The translations under genes were made by a program, and so were the position numbers. This document shows, piece after piece, positions 23,726-29,514 of a stretch of 33,488 bases of DNA. Source of the stretch: a virus. The DNA is taken from IMG/VR virus record IMGVR_UViG_3300034060_000058, positions 1 through 33,488 of that record. The stretch is one strand, 5' to 3'. Each line of letters starts with the position of its first letter. The stretch's first letter is position 1. Under the pieces are notes generated by a model. It saw only the letters and a program-made list of their open reading frames with translations, was not told the DNA's origin and ran no database searches.

Positions 23726-23940
23726 TTATTAAAGTCTTTAATAAGGTTACTGCTCTTTCGGTGAACGAACCTAGCCTACCTAGATTCGCCTTCATCTGCT
23801 CCATCGGAGTTACAGAACCCGACAGTCTTTCGTTGAATAGGCACTATCTTCGCCACCTATATTTGCGCTGTTTCATCAACTACCCCCAGTAACGCTGTAA
23901 TCGTAAGTCGCTGGTATGTCGTTAGAGCCTCCAACTTACG
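23726..23940 (-). ncRNA. Putative structured non-coding RNA or long 5' leader
   Basis: A 280-bp stretch without a convincing gene. Read on the minus strand it has consecutive hairpins: arms 940-934/908-902 (CGTAAGT with ACTTACG, 7 bp, extended by TGG/CCA); 860-837 (ATAGG with CCTAT plus two G-U pairs); 822-804 (TCGG with CCGA); 788-766 (CGAATCTAG with CTAGGTTCG, 9 bp including one G-U); and an AT-rich 8-bp hairpin at 744-726. The G-U pairs become A-C mismatches on the other strand, so the minus strand is favoured. The DUF268 gene starts 51 bp downstream. The longest peptide from an ATG is 29 aa. No known RNA family was recognised. Confidence 0.5.
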
Positions 23941-23955
23941 AATTAATACTATAAC

Positions 23956-24267
23956 CTAAAACTCAAACTCTTTGTAGTCGTATCTACCATTTTCTTTTTT
24001 ATACCATCCAATTACGATGATTCGCCAGCCAGACCTTACGATCTCTGTAAAGAAATCCGAATCTGCAATTTTCTTTATTCTGCTGGACATATTGCTTTTG
24101 GATGTAAGTTGAATACCTATCGTTTCTCCGTTGCCAATAGCCACGATGTCGAAAATGCCAAACAAATCTTTTTTTCGCTTGGTAAAGGCGTTGTAGCTTT
24201 CGACTACATCGCATTTATAGCCTTTAGACTCGTACAGAGCGATTGTGCGTACATTCTGACTAGCCAA
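23956..24267 (-). CDS. PD-(D/E)XK-like small nuclease
   Basis: 103 aa. The region KDLFGIFDIVAIGNGETIGIQLTSKSN (Asp40, Gln53 and Lys57) resembles compact PD-(D/E)XK or Hjc-like enzymes common in phages, with Gln in place of the usual Glu. A basic N-terminus and GWRI-type strand (IIVIGWYKK) support this. The only in-frame start is TTG at 24265-24267, which overlaps the repressor stop by 8 bp; it probably relies on coupled translation since no strong ribosome site is visible. Confidence 0.7.
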   Translation of the reverse strand: MASQNVRTIALYESKGYKCDVVESYNAFTKRKKDLFGIFDIVAIGNGETIGIQLTSKSNMSSRIKKIADSDFFTEIVRSGWRIIVIGWYKKENGRYDYKEFEF

Positions 24268-24445
24268 GATGTTCTGCCGTCAGTTTGCCATTTGAAGCCT
24301 CTATGATGGCGCTATGCCATTTCTTAGGGATTCCGTTACGCATCTTCCAGGCATAGGCCGTAACATACTTAACGCCAATCTTGTCGCATAAGTTCTTGAT
24401 TGAGCCAAACTCTGCCATTAGGTTGTCAAATGCTGTTTTTTCCAT
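24260..24445 (-). CDS. Cro/YdaS-like repressor
   Basis: 61 aa. A single helix-turn-helix: FGSIKNLCDKIGVKYVTAYAWKMRNGIP, followed by KKWHSAIIEASNGKLTAEHL, the pattern of Cro/YdaS-type regulators. AGGAGA precedes the ATG. It is the first gene leftwards from the divergent control region, and a TCTACATT half site overlaps its own putative -10, so it may repress itself and the plus-strand block. No partner CI-type repressor with a cleavage domain and no integrase was seen. Confidence 0.82.
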   Translation of the reverse strand: MEKTAFDNLMAEFGSIKNLCDKIGVKYVTAYAWKMRNGIPKKWHSAIIEASNGKLTAEHLG

Positions 24446-24467
24446 GATTTCTCCTAGTTGATCGTTT

Positions 24468-24495
24468 ATTCTACATTAGTGAAAAAAAACAACAA
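24468..24495 (-). promoter_or_regulatory. Candidate leftward early promoter with operator half site
   Basis: On the minus strand TTGTTG (495-490) and TAGAAT (473-468) are 16 nt apart. The repressor gene starts 23 bp downstream. TCTACATT at 24470-24477 (plus-strand reading) overlaps the -10, and the same eight bases occur in the palindrome at 24548. Confidence 0.5.
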
Positions 24496-24511
24496 GTGTG
24501 CAAAAGCAACA

Positions 24512-24528
24512 CTAGGGAAAGTACCTAG
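24512..24528. promoter_or_regulatory. Inverted repeat CTAGG-N7-CCTAG
   Basis: A 17-bp interrupted inverted repeat between the two divergent promoters, with arms 512-516 and 524-528. It differs from the TCTACA operator and could be the site of a second regulator. It may be chance. Confidence 0.35.
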
Positions 24529-24538
24529 AAAATAATAT

Positions 24539-24568
24539 TTGCAAATCTCTACATTTGTAGATTAGTAT
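24539..24568 (+). promoter_or_regulatory. Candidate rightward early promoter
   Basis: TTGCAA (539-544) and TAGTAT (563-568) with 18 nt between them. The first plus-strand gene starts at 24612, with AAGGAG before it. The spacer is filled by the 14-bp palindrome described separately, so binding there would block polymerase. Confidence 0.5.
24548..24561. promoter_or_regulatory. Palindromic operator TCTACA-TT-TGTAGA
   Basis: A perfect 6+2+6 palindrome located between the -35 and -10 of the rightward promoter. Its left half plus spacer (TCTACATT) recurs at 24470-24477 over the -10 of the leftward promoter. This is the expected layout for the Cro-like protein encoded next to it. Confidence 0.6.
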
Positions 24569-24611
24569 TAATTCATGCAGTAAACATTAACCACTCGTGA
24601 AGGAGTATCAA

Positions 24612-24692
24612 ATGAAAGTAACTTTAATTAATTGGCTTGGTGTAATTGCTCTAGGAATTATCTTAGGCACTATGTTTGCATGGGGAGTTTAA
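24612..24692 (+). CDS. 26-aa single-span membrane peptide
   Basis: A 26-codon frame MKVTLINWLGVIALGII plus nine residues, with one hydrophobic stretch over residues 5-24. A perfect AAGGAG lies 6 nt upstream, and the next gene begins 1 bp after its stop. It is the first gene behind the rightward promoter. Tiny membrane peptides are common as first early genes in phages. Function unknown. Confidence 0.6.
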   Translation: MKVTLINWLGVIALGIILGTMFAWGV

Positions 24693-24693
24693 T

Positions 24694-24975
24694 ATGTATA
24701 ACAACAACTCCTACTATGAAGCACCATACGATGACCAAGAAGATGCAGAGCGCATCGCAGAGGAAGCATACTGGATGGTTAAGAACGATCCAGACTATGA
24801 TCCTACAGACCTCTCCAAACTTGGAGAAGCCATTGGTCAAGACTGTGATAATGTAGAACTCCAGCAATTCATTAGAGATTGTGTAGAGCAAAAAGATTGG
24901 GCAAAGCTAGGTCTAAAACTTTATACAGTTTCTTTTGAATACTGGGAATCAACAGCACAACATCATTTAGAGTGA
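24694..24975 (+). CDS. Acidic early protein of unknown function
   Basis: 93 aa, strongly acidic (DDQEDAERIAEEAYWMVKNDPDYDP). Start at 24694 is preferred over an upstream ATG at 24676 because the latter lies inside the preceding gene, while GGGGAG is 6 nt before this one. No family was recognised. Strong negative charge could suit a DNA mimic or an inhibitor of a host protein, but this is a guess. The annealing-protein gene follows after 10 bp. Confidence 0.62.
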   Translation: MYNNNSYYEAPYDDQEDAERIAEEAYWMVKNDPDYDPTDLSKLGEAIGQDCDNVELQQFIRDCVEQKDWAKLGLKLYTVSFEYWESTAQHHLE

Positions 24976-24985
24976 AGGAATAAAG

Positions 24986-25537
24986 ATGAGCAAATATTTA
25001 GAACTAAGAAATGTAGATGTATCAGACAAGATAGAAAAGAAAAATAATCTTAGCTATTTATCATGGGCATGGGCTGTAGATACATTGTTGCAACATGACC
25101 AAAGCGCTACCTGGGCTTATGGGCAGCCTGTAATGTTTGGGGATACATTGATGGTCTTTTGTACTGTTACTGCATTTGGAAAGTCTATGACTGCCCAGCT
25201 CCCAGTAATGGACTATCGCAATAAGGCTATACCTAACCCTGATGCGTTTGCCGTAAATACCGCTATGCAAAGAGCTTTGACGAAAGCAATCGCACTACAT
25301 GGGTTGGGACTTTCACTTTATGTAGGTGAGGATCTTTGGGATGATGTAGATACAGGAGATGCGTTGGATGCTGATATTTCAGAAATCAAGGCGCAAAAAA
25401 CCCCTGCCGAACTCAAGGTGGCCTTTGCTAAATTATACAAGAAGTATCAGGCTAAACCAGCTCTATTACCACCAATAACCAATGCTTATAACTTAATGAA
25501 AGAGAAATTCAATGAAGTTAGCCCAGGAGCAGCCTGA
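24986..25537 (+). CDS. Sak3/DUF1071-like single-strand annealing protein
   Basis: 183 aa. Recognised stretches are LSYLSWAWAVDTLLQ (22-36), GDTLMVFCTVTAFG (52-65), LPVMDYRNKAIPNPDAFAVN (72-91) and LTKAIALHGLGLSLYVGEDL (98-117), the core of the DUF1071/Sak3 group of phage annealing proteins. It binds single-stranded DNA and pairs complementary strands in Red-like recombination. The YqaJ-type exonuclease and SSB-like protein encoded downstream are the natural partners. The C-terminal 60 residues are a variable helical tail. Confidence 0.85.
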   Translation: MSKYLELRNVDVSDKIEKKNNLSYLSWAWAVDTLLQHDQSATWAYGQPVMFGDTLMVFCTVTAFGKSMTAQLPVMDYRNKAIPNPDAFAVNTAMQRALTKAIALHGLGLSLYVGEDLWDDVDTGDALDADISEIKAQKTPAELKVAFAKLYKKYQAKPALLPPITNAYNLMKEKFNEVSPGAA

Positions 25538-25697
25538 TAATGTTTGTTCGGAATGTGGCGCTAAATGGGGGATTCATAGACCTAAAGACCACGAGTATCG
25601 TATATGGATAGACAAGTGCGATGTGTGTTTAGATACCAGAGCCGTAAGCGATGCGTCAGAGTTTGGATATTTAAAAGAGGGCTGGGATGGTGGATAG
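25512..25697 (+). CDS. Small zinc-finger-like protein
   Basis: 61 aa with two Cys pairs, C12-x2-C15 and C36-x2-C39, and His23. The N-terminus overlaps the annealing gene by 26 bp. The spacing fits a small zinc finger or ribbon, perhaps binding nucleic acid. Start context has no clear ribosome site, so coupling to the upstream gene is likely. Confidence 0.68.
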   Translation: MKLAQEQPDNVCSECGAKWGIHRPKDHEYRIWIDKCDVCLDTRAVSDASEFGYLKEGWDGG

Positions 25698-25851
25698 GAA
25701 GTGGTGTGTGTCTTGTCAGGTTTTCAGACCGACAATTGGTTTTAAGTTGGTAAAGACTAACAAGACAAGTAGATGGAAGTGTGAAGTTTGTTTAAATCGT
25801 GAAGCAGCAACTAAATATAGGAGCAAGAAAAATGAATCAAAACCTAAATGA
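25687..25851 (+). CDS. Second small zinc-finger-like protein
   Basis: 54 aa with C7-x2-C10 and C32-x2-C35 and a basic C-terminus. It overlaps the preceding zinc-finger-like gene by 11 bp and the next gene by 20 bp, in a different frame from either. The Cys pattern resembles that of its neighbour, but the sequences are otherwise dissimilar. The region would otherwise hold about 130 bases without a gene. Confidence 0.6.
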   Translation: MVDRKWCVSCQVFRPTIGFKLVKTNKTSRWKCEVCLNREAATKYRSKKNESKPK

Positions 25852-26044
25852 TTATATTTATAGTAAAGCTGGAACAGATATTACTGTTCGATGGAAGAAG
25901 ATGTATGGCTATGTACCAGCAAGTGAGCAAGCTAAGTATATTAAAAAGTGGGCTGATTTTAGAGAGAAGTGTGCCAAGACTCTAGATGATATTCAGCCAG
26001 AGTTTAGTAAAGAAGTAGTCAATTTAAGGTTTAAACAAAAATGA
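25832..26044 (+). CDS. Small basic protein of unknown function
   Basis: 70 aa. Start chosen at 25832 because AGGAG lies 8 nt upstream; the frame is open further upstream to 25799. Rich in Lys, Tyr and Trp (WKKMYGYVPASEQAKYIKKWADFREKC). No family was recognised. It overlaps the next gene start by ATGA. Confidence 0.6.
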   Translation: MNQNLNDYIYSKAGTDITVRWKKMYGYVPASEQAKYIKKWADFREKCAKTLDDIQPEFSKEVVNLRFKQK

Positions 26045-26244
26045 TTAATAAACTTTGCCTAGAGGCTTTTAATAGTTTAGACAAGCCTGTTTACCATCCA
26101 CAAGAATATTTTATGCTAGGATGGAACGCTGCAATTGATGCCATGTCTGCTGAGTTTGCAAGGAAATGGGAAATGAATGAACTTGCAGATGTATCTCTAG
26201 GACAAGGCCATGTAGAACCATATACTGACGAGGATAAAGAATGA
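26041..26244 (+). CDS. Small unknown protein
   Basis: 67 aa, with a PQEYFMLGWNAAIDAM core and an acidic C-terminus (EPYTDEDKE). ATGA overlaps with both neighbours show it is part of one translationally coupled run from 25832 to 26611. Function unknown. Confidence 0.6.
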   Translation: MINKLCLEAFNSLDKPVYHPQEYFMLGWNAAIDAMSAEFARKWEMNELADVSLGQGHVEPYTDEDKE

Positions 26245-26405
26245 ACGATTATTCAGAAATTTACTTAGATGCTATGAAAACTCTTAAGAGCTTTTATAAC
26301 CATGAGCTTAAAGAAAATCATTTAGAAGCAGCACAAGCAGCAATGGAGTTATCTGTAATGGCTACTAAGCTAAAAGTGATCTCAATGGAAAAGGTAAATG
26401 TATGA
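26241..26405 (+). CDS. Small helical unknown protein
   Basis: 54 aa, almost all helix (MNDYSEIYLDAMKTLKSFYN, then AAQAAMELSVMATKL). It is linked to the genes before and after by ATGA overlaps at 26241-26244 and 26402-26405. Without it a 160-bp gap would remain in a tightly packed run. No family was recognised. Confidence 0.6.
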   Translation: MNDYSEIYLDAMKTLKSFYNHELKENHLEAAQAAMELSVMATKLKVISMEKVNV

Positions 26406-26611
26406 AGGCATTTCCAATAGCAATGATGGATGGTAATGAAGATGATCTAGGAATGGATTTGAGGGATTACTTTGCAGCTAAAACAATGCAAGGAATATGC
26501 GCTGGAGATTGGAAGTTTGATCTTAAAGACGGAGAACATTCCTGGGTTGAAATTGCAACAATGAAGTCTTATGAAATTGCTGATGCAATGATGGAAGCAA
26601 GAGAAAAATGA
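26402..26611 (+). CDS. Conserved small phage protein
   Basis: 69 aa. The phrase GMDLRDYFAAKTMQGICA is widely conserved in phages and prophages, where its role is unknown. [23 protein letters not shown] helix follows. Coupled by 4-bp overlaps to both the upstream microprotein and the exonuclease gene. Confidence 0.72.
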   Translation: MKAFPIAMMDGNEDDLGMDLRDYFAAKTMQGICAGDWKFDLKDGEHSWVEIATMKSYEIADAMMEAREK

Positions 26612-27219
26612 TTCAACAAGGAACAGTAGAGTGGCATTTGCAACGGCTAGGCAAAGTAACAGCCAGCCGTATAGCAGATGTACTTTCTAAGGGGAAGTCT
26701 GGGGAGTCTGCCAGCCGTAAGAACTACAGGACAGAGTTGGTAGTTCAGAGGCTTACAGGAGTTCCAGGAGAGTCGTTTACCAATGCAGCAATGGAATGGG
26801 GTACAGCAACAGAACCACTAGCTAGGATCGCTTATGAAGCAAAAATGGGAATATTCGTTGATGAAGTCGCTTTTATTAACCACCCTAGTATCAGTAATTT
26901 TGGTTGTAGTCCTGATGGGTGTATTGCTGACGATGGATTGCTCGAAATAAAGTGTCCAAATAGCAGTACGCATATAGAGTATTTGACGGATGATAAACCG
27001 CCAACTAAATATGTCCCTCAAATGCAATGCCAAATGACAGTAACAGGCCGTCAATGGTGCGATTTCGTATCGTTTGACCCTAGGCTACCAGAGGACTTGC
27101 AATTGTTTGTAGTGCGCCTTGAAAGGGATGATGAATATATCAAGGCAATGGAAGCAGAAGTAGAGAAGTTCTTGAGTGAAGTTGAGGAAATGTTTACAAA
27201 ATTGAAAGAGAGAAAATAA
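26608..27219 (+). CDS. YqaJ/lambda-exonuclease-type recombination nuclease
   Basis: 203 aa. N-terminal [20 protein letters not shown] is the usual start of YqaJ-domain nucleases. The PD-(D/E)XK core is CSPDG (Asp103) and LEIKCP (Glu113, Lys115), with Glu69 in GTATEP as a further metal ligand. It should resect double-stranded ends 5' to 3' and hand single strands to the annealing protein encoded upstream. It overlaps the next gene by one base. Confidence 0.9.
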   Translation: MIQQGTVEWHLQRLGKVTASRIADVLSKGKSGESASRKNYRTELVVQRLTGVPGESFTNAAMEWGTATEPLARIAYEAKMGIFVDEVAFINHPSISNFGCSPDGCIADDGLLEIKCPNSSTHIEYLTDDKPPTKYVPQMQCQMTVTGRQWCDFVSFDPRLPEDLQLFVVRLERDDEYIKAMEAEVEKFLSEVEEMFTKLKERK

Positions 27220-27476
27220 TGGCTTACGAAATGAAGGAAGGTAGCGGATCGCTATTTAAGAACACCAGGAAGGAAAAAGACACGCATCCAGACTATGCTG
27301 GATCAATCATGGTCAATGGCAAGGAGCATTGGCTAAGCGGATGGATCAAAGAAGGCAAGAATGGCAAGTTCTTTAGTATTGCCGTAGGGAAAGAGAAAGA
27401 GCGTAATAACTTTACGCCCAGAGGCAATGATGAGATGCCTAAAAATACCATCGTAGATGACGATATTCCGTTCTGA
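27219..27476 (+). CDS. SSB-like single-stranded DNA-binding protein (DUF736-like)
   Basis: 85 aa. The strand pattern [40 protein letters not shown] is that of small phage OB-fold-like proteins. The last residues DDDIPF are the acidic, hydrophobic-ended tip by which SSBs bind partners. It sits directly behind the exonuclease, as an SSB would in a recombination module. The OB fold is inferred. Confidence 0.75.
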   Translation: MAYEMKEGSGSLFKNTRKEKDTHPDYAGSIMVNGKEHWLSGWIKEGKNGKFFSIAVGKEKERNNFTPRGNDEMPKNTIVDDDIPF

Positions 27477-27486
27477 GGAGAGCAAG

Positions 27487-27627
27487 ATGAAAAAACTATT
27501 ATTAGCAGCAGTAACATTTATGTTATTAGGCATTACAGGAGCTTATGCTTGCCAAACGCAAACAATCATTGTTAATGGCAAAATGACCACTTGTACAGTA
27601 TGTGGCAATGTAGTTAATTGCTTCTAA
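27487..27627 (+). CDS. Secreted Cys-containing microprotein
   Basis: 46 aa. A clear signal peptide (MKKLLLAAVTFMLLGITGAYA) is followed by 25 residues with four Cys (including TCTVC and NCF). GAGGAG lies 6 nt upstream. After cleavage a 25-aa peptide with possible disulfides would reach the periplasm. A role such as superinfection exclusion is possible but nothing in the sequence proves it. Confidence 0.65.
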   Translation: MKKLLLAAVTFMLLGITGAYACQTQTIIVNGKMTTCTVCGNVVNCF

Positions 27628-27670
27628 TTTAAACCCCAAAGAGATCTGCTTGCTGTCCTTCACGAGGAGC

Positions 27671-27694
27671 GCCACCCCCTACAGATCAGGTGGC
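27671..27694 (+). other. Hairpin GCCACC-N12-GGTGGC between genes
   Basis: A 6-bp perfect GC-rich stem with a 12-nt loop, directly before the next gene. It has no T tract after it (ATTAATT follows), so it is a weak terminator at best. It could instead affect translation of the following gene, whose ATG is 7 nt downstream. Confidence 0.35.
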
Positions 27695-27701
27695 ATTAAT
27701 T

Positions 27702-27872
27702 ATGAACGAAAGACAAAAAGACACTACTCAGGCCTATTTAACCAACTATGATGCAATCTTCAAGAAAAAGATTCAGCCAGAGCCTACACGACCAGTACGA
27801 TCCACCAGCGAGGAAAGCAGTCAGCGAGTGGATGAAGATGAAGTGGGGACTGAATTGCATCCCAAACCCTAA
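27702..27872 (+). CDS. Small unknown protein overlapping the nuclease gene
   Basis: 56 aa, starting MNERQKDTTQAYLTNYDAIFKKK, which resembles a conserved N-terminal motif of small phage early proteins. The last 35 residues overlap the next gene in another frame and look low-complexity, so either the C-terminal part is not under selection or this gene is short and real only at its N-terminus. Its status is uncertain. Confidence 0.45.
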   Translation: MNERQKDTTQAYLTNYDAIFKKKIQPEPTRPVRSTSEESSQRVDEDEVGTELHPKP

Positions 27873-28191
27873 TGAGTATGGAGTTGATCTAATCGCTTTA
27901 AGAGGAGAAAATCCAGTTGGCTTTGTTGAAGTTGAAGTGCGTAGCTGGGCTTACTGCCACTATCCCACCATTCATATAGGACAGCGTAAAGATAAGCTAT
28001 TTCAGCAAGATCTCCCTGTTCTATTTTTTGCACTAACTCAAGATCTAGGCCATGCGTATTGGTGTAGAGCTGATATTGCAAAGAAGCACCCCATAATAGA
28101 AGTTAAGAACTTCGAAGTTCCAAGCGGGGAATTATTCTACGACATCCCAGTTAAGGAATTTAGGTATGTCTGCCTTACCGACCAGTTTTAG
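27748..28191 (+). CDS. PD-(D/E)XK-like nuclease
   Basis: 147 aa. YGVDLIAL (Asp47) and VGFVEVEVRSW (Glu61, Glu63) show a PD-(D/E)XK-like core with ExE instead of the usual ExK. HYPTIHIGQRKDKLF and LFFALTQDLGHAYWC follow. It may be a resolvase-like or restriction-type enzyme, or a catalytically altered DNA-binding relative. The start is uncertain because no ribosome site precedes ATG 27748. It is the last plus-strand gene, and its end overlaps the convergent Rz gene by 17 bp. Confidence 0.65.
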   Translation: MMQSSRKRFSQSLHDQYDPPARKAVSEWMKMKWGLNCIPNPNEYGVDLIALRGENPVGFVEVEVRSWAYCHYPTIHIGQRKDKLFQQDLPVLFFALTQDLGHAYWCRADIAKKHPIIEVKNFEVPSGELFYDIPVKEFRYVCLTDQF

Positions 28192-28597
28192 AAACTTCTA
28201 CAATCCAATCCTGTAGAGATACTAATTGTTGCGTTGTATAGGCGCAAGTAAGTTCAAGGTTGGTGGCTTTTCCATCAAGACCGATGGTGGTACTGGGTAA
28301 GGTGGACAGGCCGTTGGAACTGGACTGCTGGCGCATCCCACCATAATAAGACTTAAGAGAATTGAGCTTATTTTCATAATCAGACCTTATAGATTTACCG
28401 ATAATATCTTGTTGCTTTTTGATGGATTCATTGACTGCTTCTTGTGCTTTTACTTGTGCCTCTAAATCAGCTTTAAAGGTGTCAAAGCGCTGTTTTTCAC
28501 CTGAGTAGCCCTTGTAGTAGCCAGCACCAAACAAAGCGCCTATAAGCACGATTACGCCAATAATTCTAGCAAATGGGGAAATTAGGATGTCGAGCAT
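28175..28597 (-). CDS. Rz-like inner-membrane spanin subunit
   Basis: 140 aa. An N-terminal membrane anchor (about 9-28) is followed by a long coiled coil (SGEKQRFDTFKADLEAQVKAQEAVN) and a less regular C-terminal domain with Cys, the layout of i-spanins. It joins with the outer-membrane Rz1 lipoprotein to fuse inner and outer membranes at the last step of lysis. A complete Rz1 gene lies inside it in another frame. It overlaps the endolysin gene by 16 bp. Confidence 0.82.
   Translation of the reverse strand: MLDILISPFARIIGVIVLIGALFGAGYYKGYSGEKQRFDTFKADLEAQVKAQEAVNESIKKQQDIIGKSIRSDYENKLNSLKSYYGGMRQQSSSNGLSTLPSTTIGLDGKATNLELTCAYTTQQLVSLQDWIVEVSKTGR
28222..28377 (-). CDS. Rz1-like outer-membrane spanin lipoprotein, embedded in Rz
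   Basis: 51 aa in a different frame wholly inside the Rz gene. It has a basic N-terminus and hydrophobic stretch, then a lipobox MVGC (lipid-modified Cys15) followed by ASS, and a Pro-rich mature part with a further Cys (TACPPYPVPP). This is a textbook o-spanin. It would be lipidated, sorted to the outer membrane and bind the Rz protein across the periplasm. The embedded arrangement is known from lambda. Confidence 0.85.
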   Translation of the reverse strand: MKISSILLSLIMVGCASSPVPTACPPYPVPPSVLMEKPPTLNLLAPIQRNN

Positions 28598-29040
28598 TTT
28601 ATGTATTCTTCCTGTCTGCGTTTAGTTAGCCCAGGAAGTCTTTGACCTTTGAATTGATCCCATCTAAGGATTTCTTTACACGCTCCTTCATAGTCTTGTC
28701 CGTTGAGCTTTTTAACCAAAGTGCTACGGCAGAAACTACCAGAACCAATATTATAAGAAAGGCTAATGTAAGCATCGTATTCTCCTTGACTGAGTGGCAC
28801 TTTTACACATTGTTTTAGTGCGCCCTCAAATTTTTGTATATCTCTTAAAGCCACTTGGAGAGCTTTTTCTGGAGAAGTTCTATCTCCCAGCTTAACTCCA
28901 GATGTAGTTCCAAAACCAATCGTAGGTATATCTCCAGCCAAGGGTAGATAAGCATCTTCTCTATATCCTTCGTGTAATGCAATAGCGACCAAGGCCGTAG
29001 CAGATAAACTGATTGCAGCTATGTCTTGTCTTTTAAACAT
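28582..29040 (-). CDS. SAR-type endolysin (GH24 lysozyme family)
   Basis: 152 aa from the chosen start. Residues 8-22 are a weakly hydrophobic signal-anchor stretch (IAAISLSATALVAIA). The catalytic region is HEGYREDAYLPLAGDIPTIGFGTT, with Glu24, Asp37 and Thr46 as likely active residues. It cleaves the glycan chain of peptidoglycan once released into the periplasm. The frame is open to 29130, but a start there would overlap the holin gene by 98 bp and add a second membrane segment; the chosen ATG overlaps the holin stop by only 8 bp. Confidence 0.87.
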   Translation of the reverse strand: MFKRQDIAAISLSATALVAIALHEGYREDAYLPLAGDIPTIGFGTTSGVKLGDRTSPEKALQVALRDIQKFEGALKQCVKVPLSQGEYDAYISLSYNIGSGSFCRSTLVKKLNGQDYEGACKEILRWDQFKGQRLPGLTKRRQEEYIKCSTS

Positions 29041-29287
29041 CCCGTTGAGCCACAATCCTAGAAATAAAAGCAGCACTAACAAAAAAGAAAGATAGCGTAG
29101 CAAAAAGATTTTTAGGTACTGTATCTTCATACAATGGAAGCACTACTTCACAAGCAGATAAAACGGCAGCCATAGTCATAAATCGGATAGACCATGCCTT
29201 ACGGATGATCTGTTTCCAATTGGGATATAAGGCTACCTTTTTAAAATATCTGTGAAGAAAGCCAATGCGATTCCTAGTACGAGCCAT
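29033..29287 (-). CDS. Holin-like protein (DUF7940-like)
   Basis: 84 aa with two membrane segments at about 36-53 and 60-79 and a basic N-terminus (MARTRNRIGFLHRYFKK). NWKQIIRKAWSIRFM before the first segment is typical of this phage family. Position directly before the endolysin suggests a holin or pinholin that depolarises the membrane and activates the SAR endolysin. The start lies 55 bp inside the preceding gene. Confidence 0.75.
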   Translation of the reverse strand: MARTRNRIGFLHRYFKKVALYPNWKQIIRKAWSIRFMTMAAVLSACEVVLPLYEDTVPKNLFATLSFFFVSAAFISRIVAQRDV

Positions 29288-29502
29288 GTTGCTTTTTCTA
29301 TGATCCGAATAACTGAGTTTTTACCAGCATCTTCCATTTCTAGATCGGACACTCGTTCTTCTATCTTCTCTTGACGATTTTCGTATTGCTCAATCCGCTT
29401 AAACAGAGTGAGCATCCGTTCTTCCATCCGAGCAAGGCTTACGACTGCATCGGCAAGTTTATCTAGTTTTTCTTCTATCCTACCTAGTCTTAAGTCGCTC
29501 AT
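29233..29502 (-). CDS. XhlA-like coiled-coil membrane protein
   Basis: 89 aa. Residues 5-57 are a heptad-patterned coiled coil (LGRIEEKLDKLADAVVSL, then RIEQYENRQEKIEERVSDLE). One C-terminal membrane span follows (about 66-84). This is the layout of XhlA/hemolysin-type lysis proteins that lie beside holins. The end overlaps the holin-like gene by 55 bp. Role in lysis inferred. Confidence 0.72.
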   Translation of the reverse strand: MSDLRLGRIEEKLDKLADAVVSLARMEERMLTLFKRIEQYENRQEKIEERVSDLEMEDAGKNSVIRIIEKATWLVLGIALAFFTDILKR

Positions 29503-29514
29503 TACAAAATCCTA

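Noticed and set aside
23837-23860. Group I intron-like P7 motif (GAAGATAGTGCC)
   Set aside because: The other conserved intron segments are absent, the region does not interrupt a gene and there is no intron endonuclease.
23711-23950. Small proteins in the gap (29-aa frame from an ATG, 26-aa frame from a GTG)
   Set aside because: Both are very short, lack a ribosome site and break into other frames, while the hairpin pattern spans the whole region.
27702-27872. Programmed -1 frameshift at the AAGAAAAAG stretch to join two frames
   Set aside because: Joining them would need a +1 shift, not -1, and the slippery site is not the strong A-AAA-AAG form in the right phase.
28582-29130. Longer endolysin start at 29130
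   Set aside because: It would overlap the holin-like gene by 98 bp and add a second, stronger membrane segment. The ATG at 29040 gives a normal SAR endolysin.
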